Of a stretch of DNA of 64,000 bases, positions 1-10,939 are shown in pieces; within the stretch, counting starts at the first letter, position 1, and every line of letters starts with the position of its first letter. The translations under genes were made by a program, and so were the position numbers. This DNA comes from Persicaria tinctoria (taxonomy: Eukaryota > Streptophyta > Magnoliopsida > Caryophyllales > Polygonaceae). Where the stretch lies: assembly GCA_037127255.1 (NCBI GenBank), contig JBANSL010000001.1:31118501-31182500 (forward strand), written 5' to 3'. Below the pieces are notes generated by a model, which saw nothing but the letters and a program-made list of their open reading frames with translations, did no database searches and had not been told where the DNA came from.

Positions 1-574
1 GCATATGTGTGAATGAATGAATCTATATTTATGAGATGTTTTTATCTATTTCTACCTATGTGTTTAACCCTTGATGAAAATCTAGGGCATTCATTGTTGC
101 AATTGAATTGAAAGAGGAGATTGTTAACATTGATAGTAATTAGGGATCTTTGACGAAAGTGAAAGGGATCTAATTAAGAAAGGTAGAAACAAATAGGTTT
201 TATGTGATCACCTCTATTATCTATTTGTTGAGTATGTGAAAGCTATCTCTTTAAGATAAAAGCATGATTTCTCACACGATTCATTAATTTATACATGTGT
301 TTGTTGTTGTGGTTAGCCCTAATCTTGGAAGTTCCTTCTCATATATTGCATTCGTGTTATTTACTTGCTACTTGAGCCGATTTGAGTGAACTCGTCATAA
401 ATTACAGCAGCCACTTTTGCCCTTATTTCTCTTATTTTCGACCATAAAAACAACTATGATAGAACCGCTGACATACTCCCTTGGATCGACCTTGATTTCC
501 ACTATACTATAGAGGGATTCGAGCATAAATTTATTTGATTGGAGTGAGCATAGGCATCGATCTCCCCTCACGCT
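1..574 (+). other. Possible LTR tail of an old Ty3/gypsy element
   Basis: No coding region was recognised. Around 478-535 the sequence reads as a 'ctcccttggatcgacc' stretch followed by a short run to the LINE junction. This resembles the U5 end of Athila-type LTRs, where a 'ctccctgtgggttcgac' stretch precedes the primer-binding site (compare 21238-21260 in this window). The expected LTR terminus and primer-binding site are absent because the LINE begins at about 575. The assignment rests on this one similarity. Confidence 0.3.
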
Positions 575-2598
575 ACGTCAGTGAGTAAGGTACTGGTAGG
601 CCGTATAAAACCCTTGCTTGCTGACCTCATTGGAGACAACCAAGGGGCTTTCATCCCTAGTAGATCCCTCGCCCACAATTGTGTTGTTGCTCTAGAGATA
701 GTGAATGGTTATGGAACGCAAAGAATCTCTTCAAGGTGCACCATGAAAGTAGATCTGCAGAAGGCGTATGACTATGTCAGATGGGATTTCGTGCGCTTTG
801 CCCTTGAGCAATTGAATTTCCCCGGTAAACTGGTAGATGTTATTATGTGTTGCATTTCATCTACGTCTTTCTCTATTTTGATTAATGGTACGCCTGAGGG
901 GTTCTTTAAGGGAAAGAGGGGCCTCCGCCAGGGAGACCCGCTCTCGCCCTACCTTTTTGTGATTTGCATGGAGATGTTGAACAGAATGATCAAGGAAGCA
1001 GTTGAGACCCCCGACTTCAACTTTCATCCGAGATGTGAGCGATTACAGATCACGAATCTGGCTTTTGCTGATGATTTGTTACTTTTCTGTCGAGCAGATT
1101 CTGGTTCTGTCAGCATACTACAGAAGTGTCTGGATAGGTTTTTTGAGGCTTCGGGTCTACGTATAAACGCAGCTAAGAGCACTCTGTTTGTAGGGGGCGT
1201 GTCAAGTGATGATGCAAACAGTCTGTCAACCCAGTTGGGTTTCCAGCTTGGACGGTTTCCTGTCTCATATTTGGGTACCCCCTTGCACTCAAGACGTGTC
1301 CGAGTAGATGAGTATAAAGGGCTGTTTGAGAAAATTGAGAGCAGACTGAATGTATGGGTTACAAAGCAGATCTCTTATGCAGGCATGATGCAGTTGATCA
1401 AATCAGTTTTGGAAGGGATTTTTGCTTTTTGGGGGCAAACTGTTCTACTCCCTAAAGGTGTGGTGGAGGAGTTGAATAGGATATGCCGCCGGTTCCTCTG
1501 GAATGGCAACATGACGGGGACCAAGTGTGTGGTGGCTTGGGATACAGTGACTACACCGTTTGATGAGGGAGGACTCGGCATAAAGCAAATTGAAGGGCTG
1601 AACATGAGTCGATTTGTACACCTGCTGGGTGATATTATCCTCGACAGAGAGAGCATCTGGACGAGATGGGTGAAGGATGTTCACCTTCCTCATGAGGATA
1701 TTTGGGGAGTGCGTTAGAAGGTCTATGATTCCTGGCTTTGGAAGGAAGTTCTTGCCACAAGGGAAGATACGCTATGTGCTAGGGTCCTGGGGCCGAATGT
1801 TGTTATGCAGTCGATTCTGAATGTTAAGGGAAGACTTGACACTAGGAAAATCTATGATAGCATTCGACGTCGGAGCTCTCAGGTTGATTGGGGTGGGATG
1901 CTCTGGAAGGGAGCTCACTCGAAGAGATGGGCTTTTGTGGTCTGGATTGATGTCCATGATCGGCTTCAGACTGGGCGCATAGTGAAGCATTGGAAGGGAC
2001 CTGAGTATGCAACATGTCCGCTCTGTAAGCAAGCGGAAGAATCTGAGAGCCACCTATGGTTTGAATGCTAGAAAAGTGGGGAAGCGAGAGACATTGTCTG
2101 GAAGTGGATTGGATTGCCGAGAAGACAAGGTGGGATTGAGGCATGGCTTCGATGGTTTGCCAGTGAGAGCCCGACCGTGCAGAAGTCACCTGTGTTTAGA
2201 GCTAAGTTACTTGTTTTCTGTGCCTTTGTTTATTTCTCATGGATTGGGAGAACTGAAGTGGTCTTCAAAGGGGAAACTTGTATGCCTATTGCTTGGGCTC
2301 ATCGAGTCATTAAAAATTGTAAGCTTAGAATCTTCCTGAGATGCAAGTGCGAGTCATCCAGGGAGAAGAGATGGTTGAAAGGGATAATGAAGTAGTTAGT
2401 TAGAGAATTCTTTTGGGAGATTAGGTGGTATAGAATGGATGTGTGATCTCTGCTTTCTTTGGAGATAGAGGATATTTTGTTAGGGTTTTCACACCGGGTA
2501 CATAGGTGTGGGTGGTGCGAGCCACCTGACAAAGACTTTATGTCTTGTCCTTTTGTAATTACGTATTACCTTCTATAGATTTATCACTTCAAAAAAAA
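575..2598 (+). mobile_element. LINE 1: 5'-truncated L1-type non-LTR retrotransposon
   Basis: A non-LTR retrotransposon fragment keeps the 3' two-thirds of ORF2 (581-2398), a ~190-bp 3' UTR and a terminal A-run at 2590-2598. The coding sequence begins abruptly inside the reverse transcriptase, so the endonuclease domain is missing. This is the usual 5' truncation of target-primed reverse transcription. I could not define a target-site duplication around it. Confidence 0.8.
581..2398 (+). pseudogene. LINE ORF2 fragment: reverse transcriptase plus zf-RVT region
   Basis: One reading frame runs from 581 to 2398 with two in-frame TAG codons, at 1715-1717 and 2069-2071. It encodes most of an RVT_1 reverse transcriptase: the GLRQGDPLSPYLF motif near residue 113 and the catalytic FADD near residues 162-165. 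The L1-type linker follows, then a zinc-binding reverse-transcriptase region (CPLCKQAEESESHLWFEC at about 2015-2068). The first RT motifs and the endonuclease are lost. No RNase H follows. Apart from the two stops the frame is unbroken over 1.8 kb, which suggests a fairly recent insertion. The apparent start is only the truncation point, not a real initiation codon. Confidence 0.85.
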
Positions 2599-3104
2599 AG
2601 TTGATAAGCATTTAATAAATGATAAGATTTAGAAAAAAAAATGTATCAAATCAATGATAATTAATATTTTACTTTAAAAGTGTGTGAAGAGCTAAAACGA
2701 CACTTATTTTGGATCGGAGAGAGTATATAAAATATCAACTTTTTATTAATTTTTTAATTGTTACAAACTTATTACTCCTCTATTAATTAAAACATATATT
2801 TTAGAGATCTACACATTTTTTAAGAAAACAAATAAAAATAAACTTATACTTCTAATTATTACTCTTTTATACTTTCTCGAAAACTACAACTAACATCTAC
2901 CGAATTATTATAAGAGCAATTTTCAAAAGTGAATGATTAAATATCTAAAATGACATTTTTTTAACAAATTTAATTTTTCAAAACGACATGTTTTAACTAA
3001 TGAAGGGAGTATTAATAAATTTGTAATTATTTAAAAAAAAATAAAAATAAATATTTTAAATGGTTTTACTCTAAAAAATGTGCCAAAAATAAAAAAGACA
3101 TGTA
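2599..3104. other. AT-rich intergenic stretch with MITE-end remnants
   Basis: No gene is visible. Two short stretches, near 2697-2728 (ending 'ggatcggagagagta') and near 2984-3011 (ending 'aatgaagggagta'), resemble the right end of the Stowaway MITE at 3105-3340. They may be remnants of related copies whose left ends I could not find. Confidence 0.35.
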
Positions 3105-3340
3105 CTCCCTCCGTTTCAAAATAAGCGTCGTTTGTGTTTTTCTGCACGCTTTTTAAGGAGGTAAAAACACTATAAAATATTATTTTTTTAATCAATTTTT
3201 TTCAGTAATTTCATAGTCGGTATTCATAAGTATAAACTTATAAAAACAAATTCATTAAAAAAATAATATTTTATATAGATTTTACCTTATTAAAATACGT
3301 GCAGAAAAGTGAAACGATTTTTATTTTGGAACGGAAGGAG
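3105..3340. mobile_element. Stowaway-like MITE (Tc1/mariner), 236 bp
   Basis: The terminal inverted repeats are CTCCCTCCGTTTC at the left and its near-complement GAACGGAAGGAG at the right. The interior is AT-rich and non-coding. The element is flanked on both sides by TA (3103-3104 and 3341-3342), the expected mariner target duplication. The CTCCCTCCGTTTC terminus is typical of plant Stowaway MITEs. Confidence 0.85.
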
Positions 3341-4335
3341 TATTTCAAGTAGAAAGAGGTCAAATCCGTCAAAATATTACGCTCTTTTTCTCCGTAATTT
3401 TTATTAGCGTGAATAAAGTTAAAAAGGGCAGCGCGTGGAAAGCTACTCCTCGGAAAGTTGGGGGAGAACTAAAAAGCCTGTCATTTTTGGGGCTTTCTTT
3501 TTTGGCTTTTTATTTGTCGTTTTCAGTACCAATGGCCCAAACTTTAAAAACATTACAAAATGTTTTAATTAAAATGTCTCCATTAACGGTTGTATACAAA
3601 TGTGCATACGGGTAAATGTACAAATGTGTACTCCACTTTTTAGACTTTTTTTTAACTCCGTTGGTTATTTTAAGTATGTGCAAATTTAAAATTTCAAGTA
3701 TGAAATTTGCAAATTTGAACACATCATTTCTCATATATGCAAAAACTTTTATGAAAAGCAAAATAATTTTATTGGTTGATTTTTTTATGATTTTATTTTC
3801 CTTTTTGTTTAAAAATATTTGTATTTGAATGGTGGGTAAAAAATGCACATTTTACCAATGGATCAAATTGTTAAAAAGTGATGGGTACTTTTACATATCT
3901 TATGTAAATATGTACATTTTACCCAAAATCATTATGGATGGTCTTATCGTGTTAAATGTTAAAAAATCATAATCGTTAGATAAAAACGAATAATTCTTGA
4001 TACTCAAACGAATAATGACTCCTAAATTACCGAATATTAATTCTGAACTATCCAAATAATCGATAATCCATTTACTTTTTATTTCAAATGAGCAATTTAT
4101 CAACGAATACGAACTTGCCAAATAATCGAAAAATACACATAAAGTTTCTTCAATTTTACTTTGTTATTTGCGTGATCAAGTTTATAAAAAATCCAAAAAT
4201 AACTTTGAGGGTAGACTAAGGAAGCAAATGAGGGAGAGAGATATGAGATGAAATGAAACTTTATTGCTGAAGGAAGAGGGAGAGTTAATTATGTCTTTTA
4301 ACACAAGGTTAATAATTACAGTACGTAACACAAGC
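3341..4335. other. AT-rich non-coding stretch
   Basis: No convincing gene. The small open frames here are AT-rich and resemble nothing I know. A possible foldback at 3610-3924 is listed separately. Confidence 0.4.
3610..3924. repeat. Possible MITE-like foldback
   Basis: The left end reads GGGTAAATGTAC and the right end reads TGTACATTTTACCC, so the two are near-complementary across about 315 bp. A further TGCACATTTTACC copy occurs inside, at about 3843. No target duplication was found, so this could be chance in AT-rich DNA. Confidence 0.3.
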
Positions 4336-4401
4336 TTAGAGCATCTTTAACCATGGTACTCATGTTGAGTACTATAACTTGTTTTTTTGTCATTTCTCTT
4401 C

Positions 4402-5181
4402 TTTTTTTTATTCTTAAGGTTGGGCAGAGCCCTCTTTATTGAATAAATAGTAGCTACATCATAGATGAAGTAACAGAAGGCAGTAGATTGCTAATAGAGG
4501 GTGGCAGAGACGGGTGAATGGTAATCAATCCATCAAGGGACATAGCCCAATTTGCGATTGCATCCGCCACCCTGTTTGCCTGACGTCTGACGTGCCTAAC
4601 TTGAACATCCCAGCTCGTATCCCTGAAGATCCGGCGGCTTCGACAGATGAGGTTATAGTCAGCAAGTGCATCCTCTCCACGTCCATTAAGCTCTTCCGCT
4701 ATTGCAGTGCAATCAGTTTGCGCGATGAGCTTATCAATCCCCATATCCCTTGCAATCGAGAGGCCATGGAACAAAGCCCAAGCTTCCGCCGTCCGAGCTG
4801 AGCAGACGCCACATTTGAAGGTGAACGCCCCCACCAACATTCCAGCCGGGTCCAAGAAGACCCCACCGCCCCCTGCAGGTCCCGGATTTCCTCGAGAAAC
4901 CCCATCGACGTTAAGTTTAAGCCAACCTTGGTCAGGTGGCTCCCAAGCAACCTGAGTCTGCGGTTCCATAACTCTCACCCCGATCTCGTATAGCTTCGAC
5001 TTCGGGTGGAGGTAAGTAGAGACTTGCCTCCAAATTCTGTGCGGCATGCCATTCAGTCCATCCGCTCCTTCGAACACTAATCCATTTCTAACCTTCCAGG
5101 TGAGCCATAGCATCGTCGCGAAGATCGAACTCCATCTATCCCCCTTGTCAATGTTCATTGCGACCCATTCCTTGACATTCC
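4402..5181 (-). mobile_element. LINE 2: strongly 5'-truncated L1-type fragment
   Basis: A minus-strand LINE 3' end of 780 bp is bounded by a 15-bp direct repeat, TTGTCATTTCTCTTC, at 4387-4401 and 5182-5196. A T-run at 4402-4408 is its poly(A) tail read on the plus strand. TSD, poly(A) and 5' truncation together are the signature of target-primed reverse transcription. Only the ORF2 C-terminus survives. Confidence 0.85.
4454..5181 (-). pseudogene. LINE ORF2 C-terminus: RNase H domain
   Basis: This open frame of about 240 residues on the minus strand is the C-terminal end of a plant L1 ORF2. It holds an RNase H-like domain (RVT_3 type): the first catalytic Asp in LNVDGVSRGNPGPAG, then Glu in AEAWALFHGL, Asp in AQTDCTAI and Asp in NRVADAIANWA. 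All four acidic positions are kept. The 75 residues before the domain fit the linker after zf-RVT. Reverse transcriptase and endonuclease are lost, so it cannot act as a retrotransposon protein. The frame has no internal stop. Its 5' boundary coincides with the LINE truncation point at 5181. Confidence 0.85.
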
Positions 5182-5498
5182 TTGTCATTTCTCTTCCATC
5201 TACCTCATTTTAATATTTGTTACTTCATAACTATGATACTTTACATGAGTATTTTAATTCATTTTTTTGCATCAAAATTGCTTTTCTATAATATTTTTTT
5301 GAAGTAAAAATCAAATAGGACCCACTAGTAATTTTTTATTAGGTAATATTCTATGGTATTGTGTAAGAATGAGTAGCATACACATGATACTTGAGCTCAC
5401 TTTTTTTTTGGATTCTTTCAAAAATCTTACCTTTTCTTACATTTCCTTTTATTTTAATTGTTATGTTACTTTGAGTACTACTATCAAATATGCTCTTA

Positions 5499-7018
5499 AC
5501 AGACTTTATCAGACAAACGGGCATGGGTGGCGTATCGCTGAGAGAACTTATATAGTGGTTGATTTTTTGTAATTTTAAATTTAAGGGGTGGTTTAGTGAA
5601 AACCTTAATATTTAGCGGGTTGTTTAATGTAATTTTCCCTTTAGTTTATGTTTTTGGAAGTTGGAAAAATCACATGGTGAGGCATATGGTGGGACCCATC
5701 CGTTGGTGTACAATGACCCCGTTTTTCACGGGACGGAGGTCGTGCTGTCGGACGCTCCTCACCATTCCATTACTCCATATGAAATTAGGATTTGCATTAC
5801 TCCATATCAATTTAACCTAATCTAATTTAATTATTTCTATCTTAAAAAAATTTATATTTTTTGAAAAAAAGGTTATAATCAACCATTTAGAGGGATAGAC
5901 TCGCCATCTCTCTAGAATTTTTGCCCAAAAAGCCTCAAATTTAACCTAATAATTTTATCCTTAATTTCTAGTGAAAATCCGATCTATTCAACTCTTCAGT
6001 TCTTCTATTTGAGGGTTTGAGCAATAAGAAAACATTACATTACTCTCGGCTCTCTCTAGTATATCTAGAGAGAGTGGGAGCGTCTTTGGCTCTGGTCAGC
6101 CTATCTCCGGCTTCGGCCACCCCAACCTAACTCTGGTCACCCCAACCCGGTTTAGGCCATCTCGGTAATGTAGTGAGGAAATGTCATTTTTTTTTAAAAA
6201 AAAGTAGCCTGAAAGGGCCTTATTTAAATCCCAAAAGGGTTTGACAAAATTCTCGAAAGGGGACAAAAACCCTAAAAGGGTTTGATCAAAATCCTGTAAG
6301 GGCCTAAAAAATTATTTAAATATTAGTAGTTTAAATAATTTCTTCTTGGAATTTATCTTTGGCTCCGGGAGCTTGCACACATTTTTTCGTTTGATGTTTA
6401 GATCTTCCCTTTTTTGCTTGTATTTGTTTCCTCTTTTGGCATCAAGTCGCTGCTTTGGCAGGGGGACGTTTAGTTCTGAGTTGGGTTGCAGTATCGGGTG
6501 TCCTGTATGACCGAGAGGGCAATGAATATGTTCGTGGTCTTCGAAGATCCCTTATCTAGGTGGGGGCAACGTCGGTGATCCATACTTCCGCAGGTTTCAC
6601 CCTTTCCGGTGGTGGGTTACTTTTCTTCGCCTTCTCGACGTTGAGACACCATGTGAGTCGTTGCACTCTCCCATATTCTCGGCATTCGTGGCTTGCCTTG
6701 AATCTCCCTCGACTCCTCCGTTGGTTGACGCCTTATATGAGTTCTTAGAGTTGTTTCTTCCATCTTTGCTATTTTGTGTGTTTAGTATGTTGTTTGTTGG
6801 CGGTTAATTCATCTGCCATTTCATCGGCATCTCGAGCTTCAGGCTTGTCCAAGCTCGAATTTTTACCTAATAAAAAAAATTAGCTAAATGTACATCCGCT
6901 ATTCTATTCAGATAAAAAAAGCAACCATATAATTTTAGAATTAAAATACCCTTAAATAGAAAAAAAATCCCTTTTCTATAGGATCCGAATCCTTTGTACC
7001 CTAGCATATCTCCTTCTC
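5499..7018. other. Non-coding stretch without recognised genes
   Basis: No protein or RNA gene was recognised. 6000-6180 contains pyrimidine-rich and 'ctctggtcacccc'-like repeats. 6231-6312 holds two degenerate ~50-bp copies of an 'aaaagggtttga' unit. 6360-6880 is less AT-rich and ends in an A-run (6870-6881), so it could be the 3' end of a retroposed sequence, but I cannot place it in a family. Confidence 0.35.
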
Positions 7019-7293
7019 ATGTCCCCTCTCACAAATTCACATATATTTTAAGTTTTTTAACGAATTTTTCATGAGGTACCTTTATAGTTTAGCTTAATTC
7101 ATATGGTAAACAAGGGTTTCCAAAATTTTGGTGGGCAACTTCGGGGTTCAGAAATATTTTACCTCGCGCCCAAAACTTATGTTTTGATTGAAAATTTGAG
7201 TTCAAACTTTTGTAGGGGTAAATATTGTAATATTGATAAATTATATGGAGTTTTTTAACAAATAAAGTAAAACTTTCTAAATTCACATTTAGC
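7019..7293 (+). repeat. Left arm of a ~280-bp inverted repeat pair
   Basis: This segment matches the reverse complement of 19026-19305 along nearly its whole length. Shared landmarks are 'aacaagggtttccaaaat', 'gcgcgaggtaaaatattt' (variant) and 'ggggtaaatatt'. The arms lie 12 kb apart in opposite orientation, and the copia and CRM-like insertions sit between them. This fits the terminal inverted repeats of an old Mutator-type element, but outer ends and TSD are not definable. Confidence 0.6.
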
Positions 7294-7630
7294 CAACGCG
7301 AAAGATGGAAGAAGAATAAGAACTGGTCTAGCAACGAGTGATGGAAATGGCGGTGCTAATGGTGGTGGCTCCAGTGTCAGCAGCTCCAGCAGCAATGATG
7401 TGTGAATTTTGGTTCTCCATCTATAATGTCCACCTTCCTGAAACCATGAGCGAGCACCCAAAGCCAACAAGCCTAGCAGAAGCAAATCAAATCCATTGAA
7501 TCAATAAGAATGTTATTAGAAAGCACACAAAAAGTTCAAATAAAAAATGCTCGAAATTTCTCAAGTCAAACGAATCAATAAGAAATAATTTATCTTGATT
7601 GATCAATTGATGCTATTTTCTAATTGACTT
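7294..7630. other. Unassigned DNA between inverted arm and copia insertion
   Basis: About 340 bp with no recognisable gene. If the inverted-arm model is right, this is part of the ancestral element interior, interrupted by the copia insertion at 7631. Confidence 0.3.
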
Positions 7631-7868
7631 TGTTAATATACCTTGAATTTGGGTTTATTATCTGCTTTGGGTTTAGGCCCATAGTTTGGACATGGTTTCA
7701 TGAGTCCCTATATATACTCATGAAACCTAACAAGTTGTAACCCTAGTTTCTTGTTTGTCTCCACAATAAAGAACCATATTCTTTTGCCCGTGGACGTTAG
7801 TAAAAAATGGTTGCCGAACCACGTAAATCTCTGTATCTTTCTTTTCCATTATCATTCTCGTCATAACA
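7631..7868 (+). repeat. Copia 5' LTR
   Basis: Begins TGTTAATATA and ends AACA. It contains a TATATATA box at 7709-7716 and aligns throughout with 10703-10939. A degenerate primer-binding site ('gcataagagct') follows within a few bases. Confidence 0.75.
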
Positions 7869-8054
7869 AACTAGCATAAGAGCTATGGTTTCGGGGTTTG
7901 TGATCCACTGAGAAAGATGTCTGTTTTGAATATCAGGATTTACAATTTCACAAGGAGAAGCGGTTTCAACCTCTAGAAGATGAAGATGTGTATTTCGCTT
8001 TAGCAACAAGGCCTATGGAGGCAGTTATCTAGGAAGCAGGAAAAAGTCGCTAAG

Positions 8055-8448
8055 ATGACCACTTTGAAGGTGAAGACGAAGATTTTCAGATTTTGGCAGA
8101 TCAAGATGTGGGCTTTGCTAGAGCAACAAGGATTATGGGGGTCTTTTTTGGCAAGGGCGAAGGCAGAGATATCCACTTTGGAGGAGAAGGCACATTCCAT
8201 CATTATGGTATGCCTTGTAGATGGTGTCGTCACAAAGGACTCAAACGAAGAGACTACTGGCAGGTTGTTTGCCAAGTCTGTTTCCTGTAGCAAGTTCTAA
8301 CGTTGTTTGGATTGCTGAAAATCTGTATATGATAGTTTGCCTTTAGGGGAATATTTGAGTCAGACAAAGAGAGGTGGAGATTCTGGTATATCAGAGCATT
8401 TTCAAATGTGTTTGGTACATCTATGAAGATTCAAGCCAATGTCAAGAT
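8055..8448 (+). pseudogene. Copia gag N-terminal fragment, first copy
   Basis: The open frame 8055-8300 gives copia gag (UBN2-type) motifs such as FRFWQIKMWALLEQQGLW, followed by an 'EEKAHS' block. The same gag block recurs at 8964-9160, beyond an LTR, so the gag start is present twice. The frame stops at 8300. The tail to 8448 contains a TGGTATATCAGAGC-like string near 8374 that resembles a damaged primer-binding site, so this stretch may itself be a junction of two copia leaders. Confidence 0.5.
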
Positions 8449-8449
8449 T

Positions 8450-8925
8450 TGTTAGGATGTCTTGAATCTAATTAGTTTAGATTTGATCTTTATTGATAGA
8501 CCTAATTTAGATAGAATTAGGTTTATCTATTTTTGGCTTATTGATATATTTATCCTAGTAGGATTAGATTTATTTGAGGATATATAATCTCCTATAGGGC
8601 AAACCCTATAAATATTCAACTCAATTCAACACAATTAAGTTGAGTCCTGATTGAGTGATCAGTAACCACCAGGGGTTGGGGCGTAGTGCCCCCGATTAGC
8701 AAATGGTCCAAGGGGCTATGGTGGTTCAGTAACGGTATTCTATATTTCCCTATTCGTAGGTTTATCGTTTATCATCAGTGTGGGTGACACATCTTGTAAT
8801 CTTCATCTGGTTTCGGGAAACTCCTTATTGAAATCTCTCAATCTTGATGTAGCCAATTTGATGAACCACGATAAATTGTGTGTGCCGATCTTGTTGGTTT
8901 AAATATTTGTTCTTACGTCACCACA
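8450..8925 (+). repeat. Second copia-type LTR inside the element
   Basis: Starts TGTTAGGATGT and ends CACA, with a TATAAATA box at 8607-8614. It is preceded by a polypurine-like 'gtcaagatt' and followed by a primer-binding-site-like TGGTATAAGAT at 8929. Its flanks (AGATT and AATTG) do not match, so it is not a simple solo LTR. It resembles the shared central LTR of a tandem element. The sequence differs from the outer LTRs. Confidence 0.6.
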
Positions 8926-8963
8926 AATTGGTATAAGATATTGGTTGTTGATTTCCGCCGAGA

Positions 8964-9480
8964 ATGATGTCTGGTTCTGTGGCAGATCAAGATGTAGGCT
9001 TAGCTGAAGCAACAAGGTTTATGGCCATAACTACCCTCAAGAAGGGGGCATATACAACCACCGTTGAGTACGACCTTTTGGAGAAAAAGGCTCATTCGAT
9101 GATCAAGTTGTGTCTCATAAACGATGTCATAATAGAGGATGTTGATAAAAAAAACTGTTGACAACTTATGGCTGAAGTTAGAGAGTTTGTACGTGACAAA
9201 GTCTTTTATAAATAAGTTTCTTATGAAACAACGATTGTTCAGACTACGTATGTAGGAAGGTACACAACTCAGAGATAATCTTGATCAACTTACGCAATTA
9301 CTCGAGTTGTGTAATATTAATGTTAAGGTGGAGGACGAAGACTTTGCCCTAATTTTGTTGGTATCTTTACCCCACATATGTGAGAACTTTGTTCAGTCGT
9401 TTGTCGTTGGGATGGATAGCATCACGTGGAAGAGTTTAGGTCGTCGCTTTGCAGCAAAGAGTTGCGTCTGAAGGCAAGCA
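8964..9480 (+). pseudogene. Copia gag (UBN2-type) pseudogene, second copy
   Basis: Fragments in several frames match copia gag: SGSVADQDVGLAEATRF, an EKKAHSMIKLCL block, then '...RDNLDQLTQLLEL...' and a '...VEDEDFALILLVSLP...' block near 9330-9370. These are the conserved middle of copia gag, which forms capsids. Several stops and frameshifts break it (for example TGA at 9159), so no gag protein can be made. It joins the protease fragment downstream. Confidence 0.6.
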
Positions 9481-9559
9481 CATCAGTTACAATTAATCAA
9501 ACTTCCAGGCTTGCGGAGGCAATTTTGATGGTAGAAGGGGCAAGAATCAAGATCGCAAA

Positions 9560-9900
9560 TCAGGCCCTAAACTAAACAGCGTTTGTAACTACTGTGGAGA
9601 AATGTCATTTGAAGAATGACTTTCCTAAGAAGAAGAGGCAACAAGAGCATAAATCCGAGTCTACAACAACAGTTAATAATGGAAATACTTCCGAAGAATG
9701 TATTGTTCCACTAGAATATAATCGCACACATCATGATGTGTGGTTTCTTGACTCAGGTGTGTCATGTCACATATGTCCTTGAAGAGAGTTGTTTACATCA
9801 TATAGATATGAAGATAGGGGCAATGTCTTAATGGGAAATGATGTCAACTGTAAGGTTATTGGGATCGACTCAGTCGGGCTTCGAACAGATGATAGGATGT
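9560..9900 (+). pseudogene. Copia zinc knuckle and aspartic protease fragment
   Basis: A knuckle begins at about 9582 (CNYCGEKCHLKNDFP). Its last cysteine is replaced by Phe, so the CX2CX4HX4C motif is incomplete. The protease follows: VWFLDSGVSCHICP at 9739-9780, where LDSG is the catalytic Asp motif of copia proteases and H...C is the usual continuation. A stop codon comes directly after (9781). The frame then resumes through a GNVLMGND block typical of the protease C-terminal half. The domain would mature the copia polyprotein but is broken. Confidence 0.7.
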
Positions 9901-9959
9901 TTTAAACAATGGATGAAGTCAAACATGGGCCATCAATGAGAAGAATCTAATATCACTAA

Positions 9960-10458
9960 CTGTGTTAGACGACATGGGTTTTAGCCCAGGTTATGGTGGA
10001 AACTTGCGTGTGTTTAAAGGCTTTAATTTGATTTTACAGGGAGTCAAGAGGGAAAGAGAACTTTGTATGCCTTGCAAGGTTCAGCAGTCATAGGTGTTGC
10101 AGATACTGTTTCAGTTAAGGTTAGGGATTGGAGACTGTTGCTGATGAGGTGGAGTTGAACTTCACTCTAACATAGACTCAAGCACCTGAGTTGGCCACTA
10201 ACCAATCATCACAAACAGGTACTTTTGAGCCAGTTACTATTGAGTCAAAGAATATACCACCAAGAACATGAACATGTAGAGATATACATCGGAGTACGTA
10301 ATGCTCTAGATCGACCAAGAAGGGTTGACATCCGGGGGCCTGTGAGATACAAGTTTGATGATCTAGTGGGATATGCTTTGCAAGTGGTCGAGGAGGGGGA
10401 TGATGATGTTTCACCCAACTATAAGGTTGTTGTTTTTGGAGGTGAGTCGGCACATTAG
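9960..10458 (+). pseudogene. Copia pre-integrase fragment joined to C-terminal hinge
   Basis: 9960-10090 resembles the GAG-pre-integrase segment. From about 10225 the frame reads a region typical of the linker between integrase and reverse transcriptase (a PRRVDIRGPVRYKFDD block followed by 'YALQVVEE'). The integrase core is missing between them and the reverse transcriptase and RNase H are missing after them. The 3' half of pol has been deleted, leaving about 250 bp of non-coding DNA before the right LTR. Confidence 0.5.
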
Positions 10459-10702
10459 CAACTTGAGAAGAGAATCAGGGTGAAGAAGATGGGAGCAACC
10501 GATAATCCCACTTATATGTTCCCCAAGCCAGTTCCAGAGAGCAAGTTCCGACTCTTTTTGGACTTGCTTAACATCACTAGTTGTTGAGTTGCCCTGCGGG
10601 GCAATTTGGGTCCTCATACGAGGACAAATCTGAGGCAGAGAAATGTTTGACATTTGTCATAGCGTGTTTATTTCTGAGAGGATTCAAGTCAAGATGGAGA
10701 TT

Positions 10703-10939
10703 TGTTAATATGCATTCAATTTGAGCTTATTATTTGCTTTGGGTTTAGACCCATAGTCTGACTAGGGTTTCATGAGTCCCTATATATACTCCTGAAACCT
10801 AACAATTTTTAACCCTAGTTTCTTGTTGGCTCCATAATAAAGAACAATATTCTTTTGCTCGTGGACATAGGTAACACATCATTTCCAAACCACGTAAATC
10901 TTTGTGTATTTCTTTTCTTTTATCATTCTCGTTACAACA
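10703..10939 (+). repeat. Copia 3' LTR
   Basis: Begins TGTTAATATGC directly after a polypurine tract and ends AACA. It shares the TATATATA box, the 'aataaagaac' stretch and overall sequence with the left LTR, at roughly 85-90 percent identity by eye. Confidence 0.75.

Larger units (their letters stand above)
4339..5495. mobile_element. Tourist-like MITE, split by a LINE insertion
   Basis: The left end GAGCATCTTTAA and the right end (reverse complement GAGCATATTTGA) form imperfect inverted repeats of about 23 bp. TTA flanks both sides (4336-4338 and 5496-5498), the target preferred by PIF/Harbinger-Tourist elements. Removing the inserted LINE and one LINE TSD leaves about 360 bp, a normal MITE size. 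Confidence 0.6.
7631..10939 (+). mobile_element. Degenerate Ty1/copia element with two LTRs
   Basis: Two similar ~238-bp LTRs (7631-7868 and 10703-10939) bracket broken copia coding sequence. A purine-rich tract ('aagatggagatt') directly precedes the right LTR. Flanking pentamers are GACTT (7626-7630) and AACTT (10940-10944), a 5-bp TSD with one mismatch. Gag, zinc knuckle, protease and pre-integrase pieces are visible. The integrase core, reverse transcriptase and RNase H are missing, so the element is dead. Confidence 0.75.

Noticed and set aside
3409..4121. Several small hydrophobic open frames
   Set aside because: They are AT-rich, lie in a MITE-dense stretch and look like chance frames of Phe/Ile/Leu codons.
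6560..6748. Small gene at 6560-6748
   Set aside because: Short, no known motif, no supporting context. It may be part of an unidentified retroposed 3' end.
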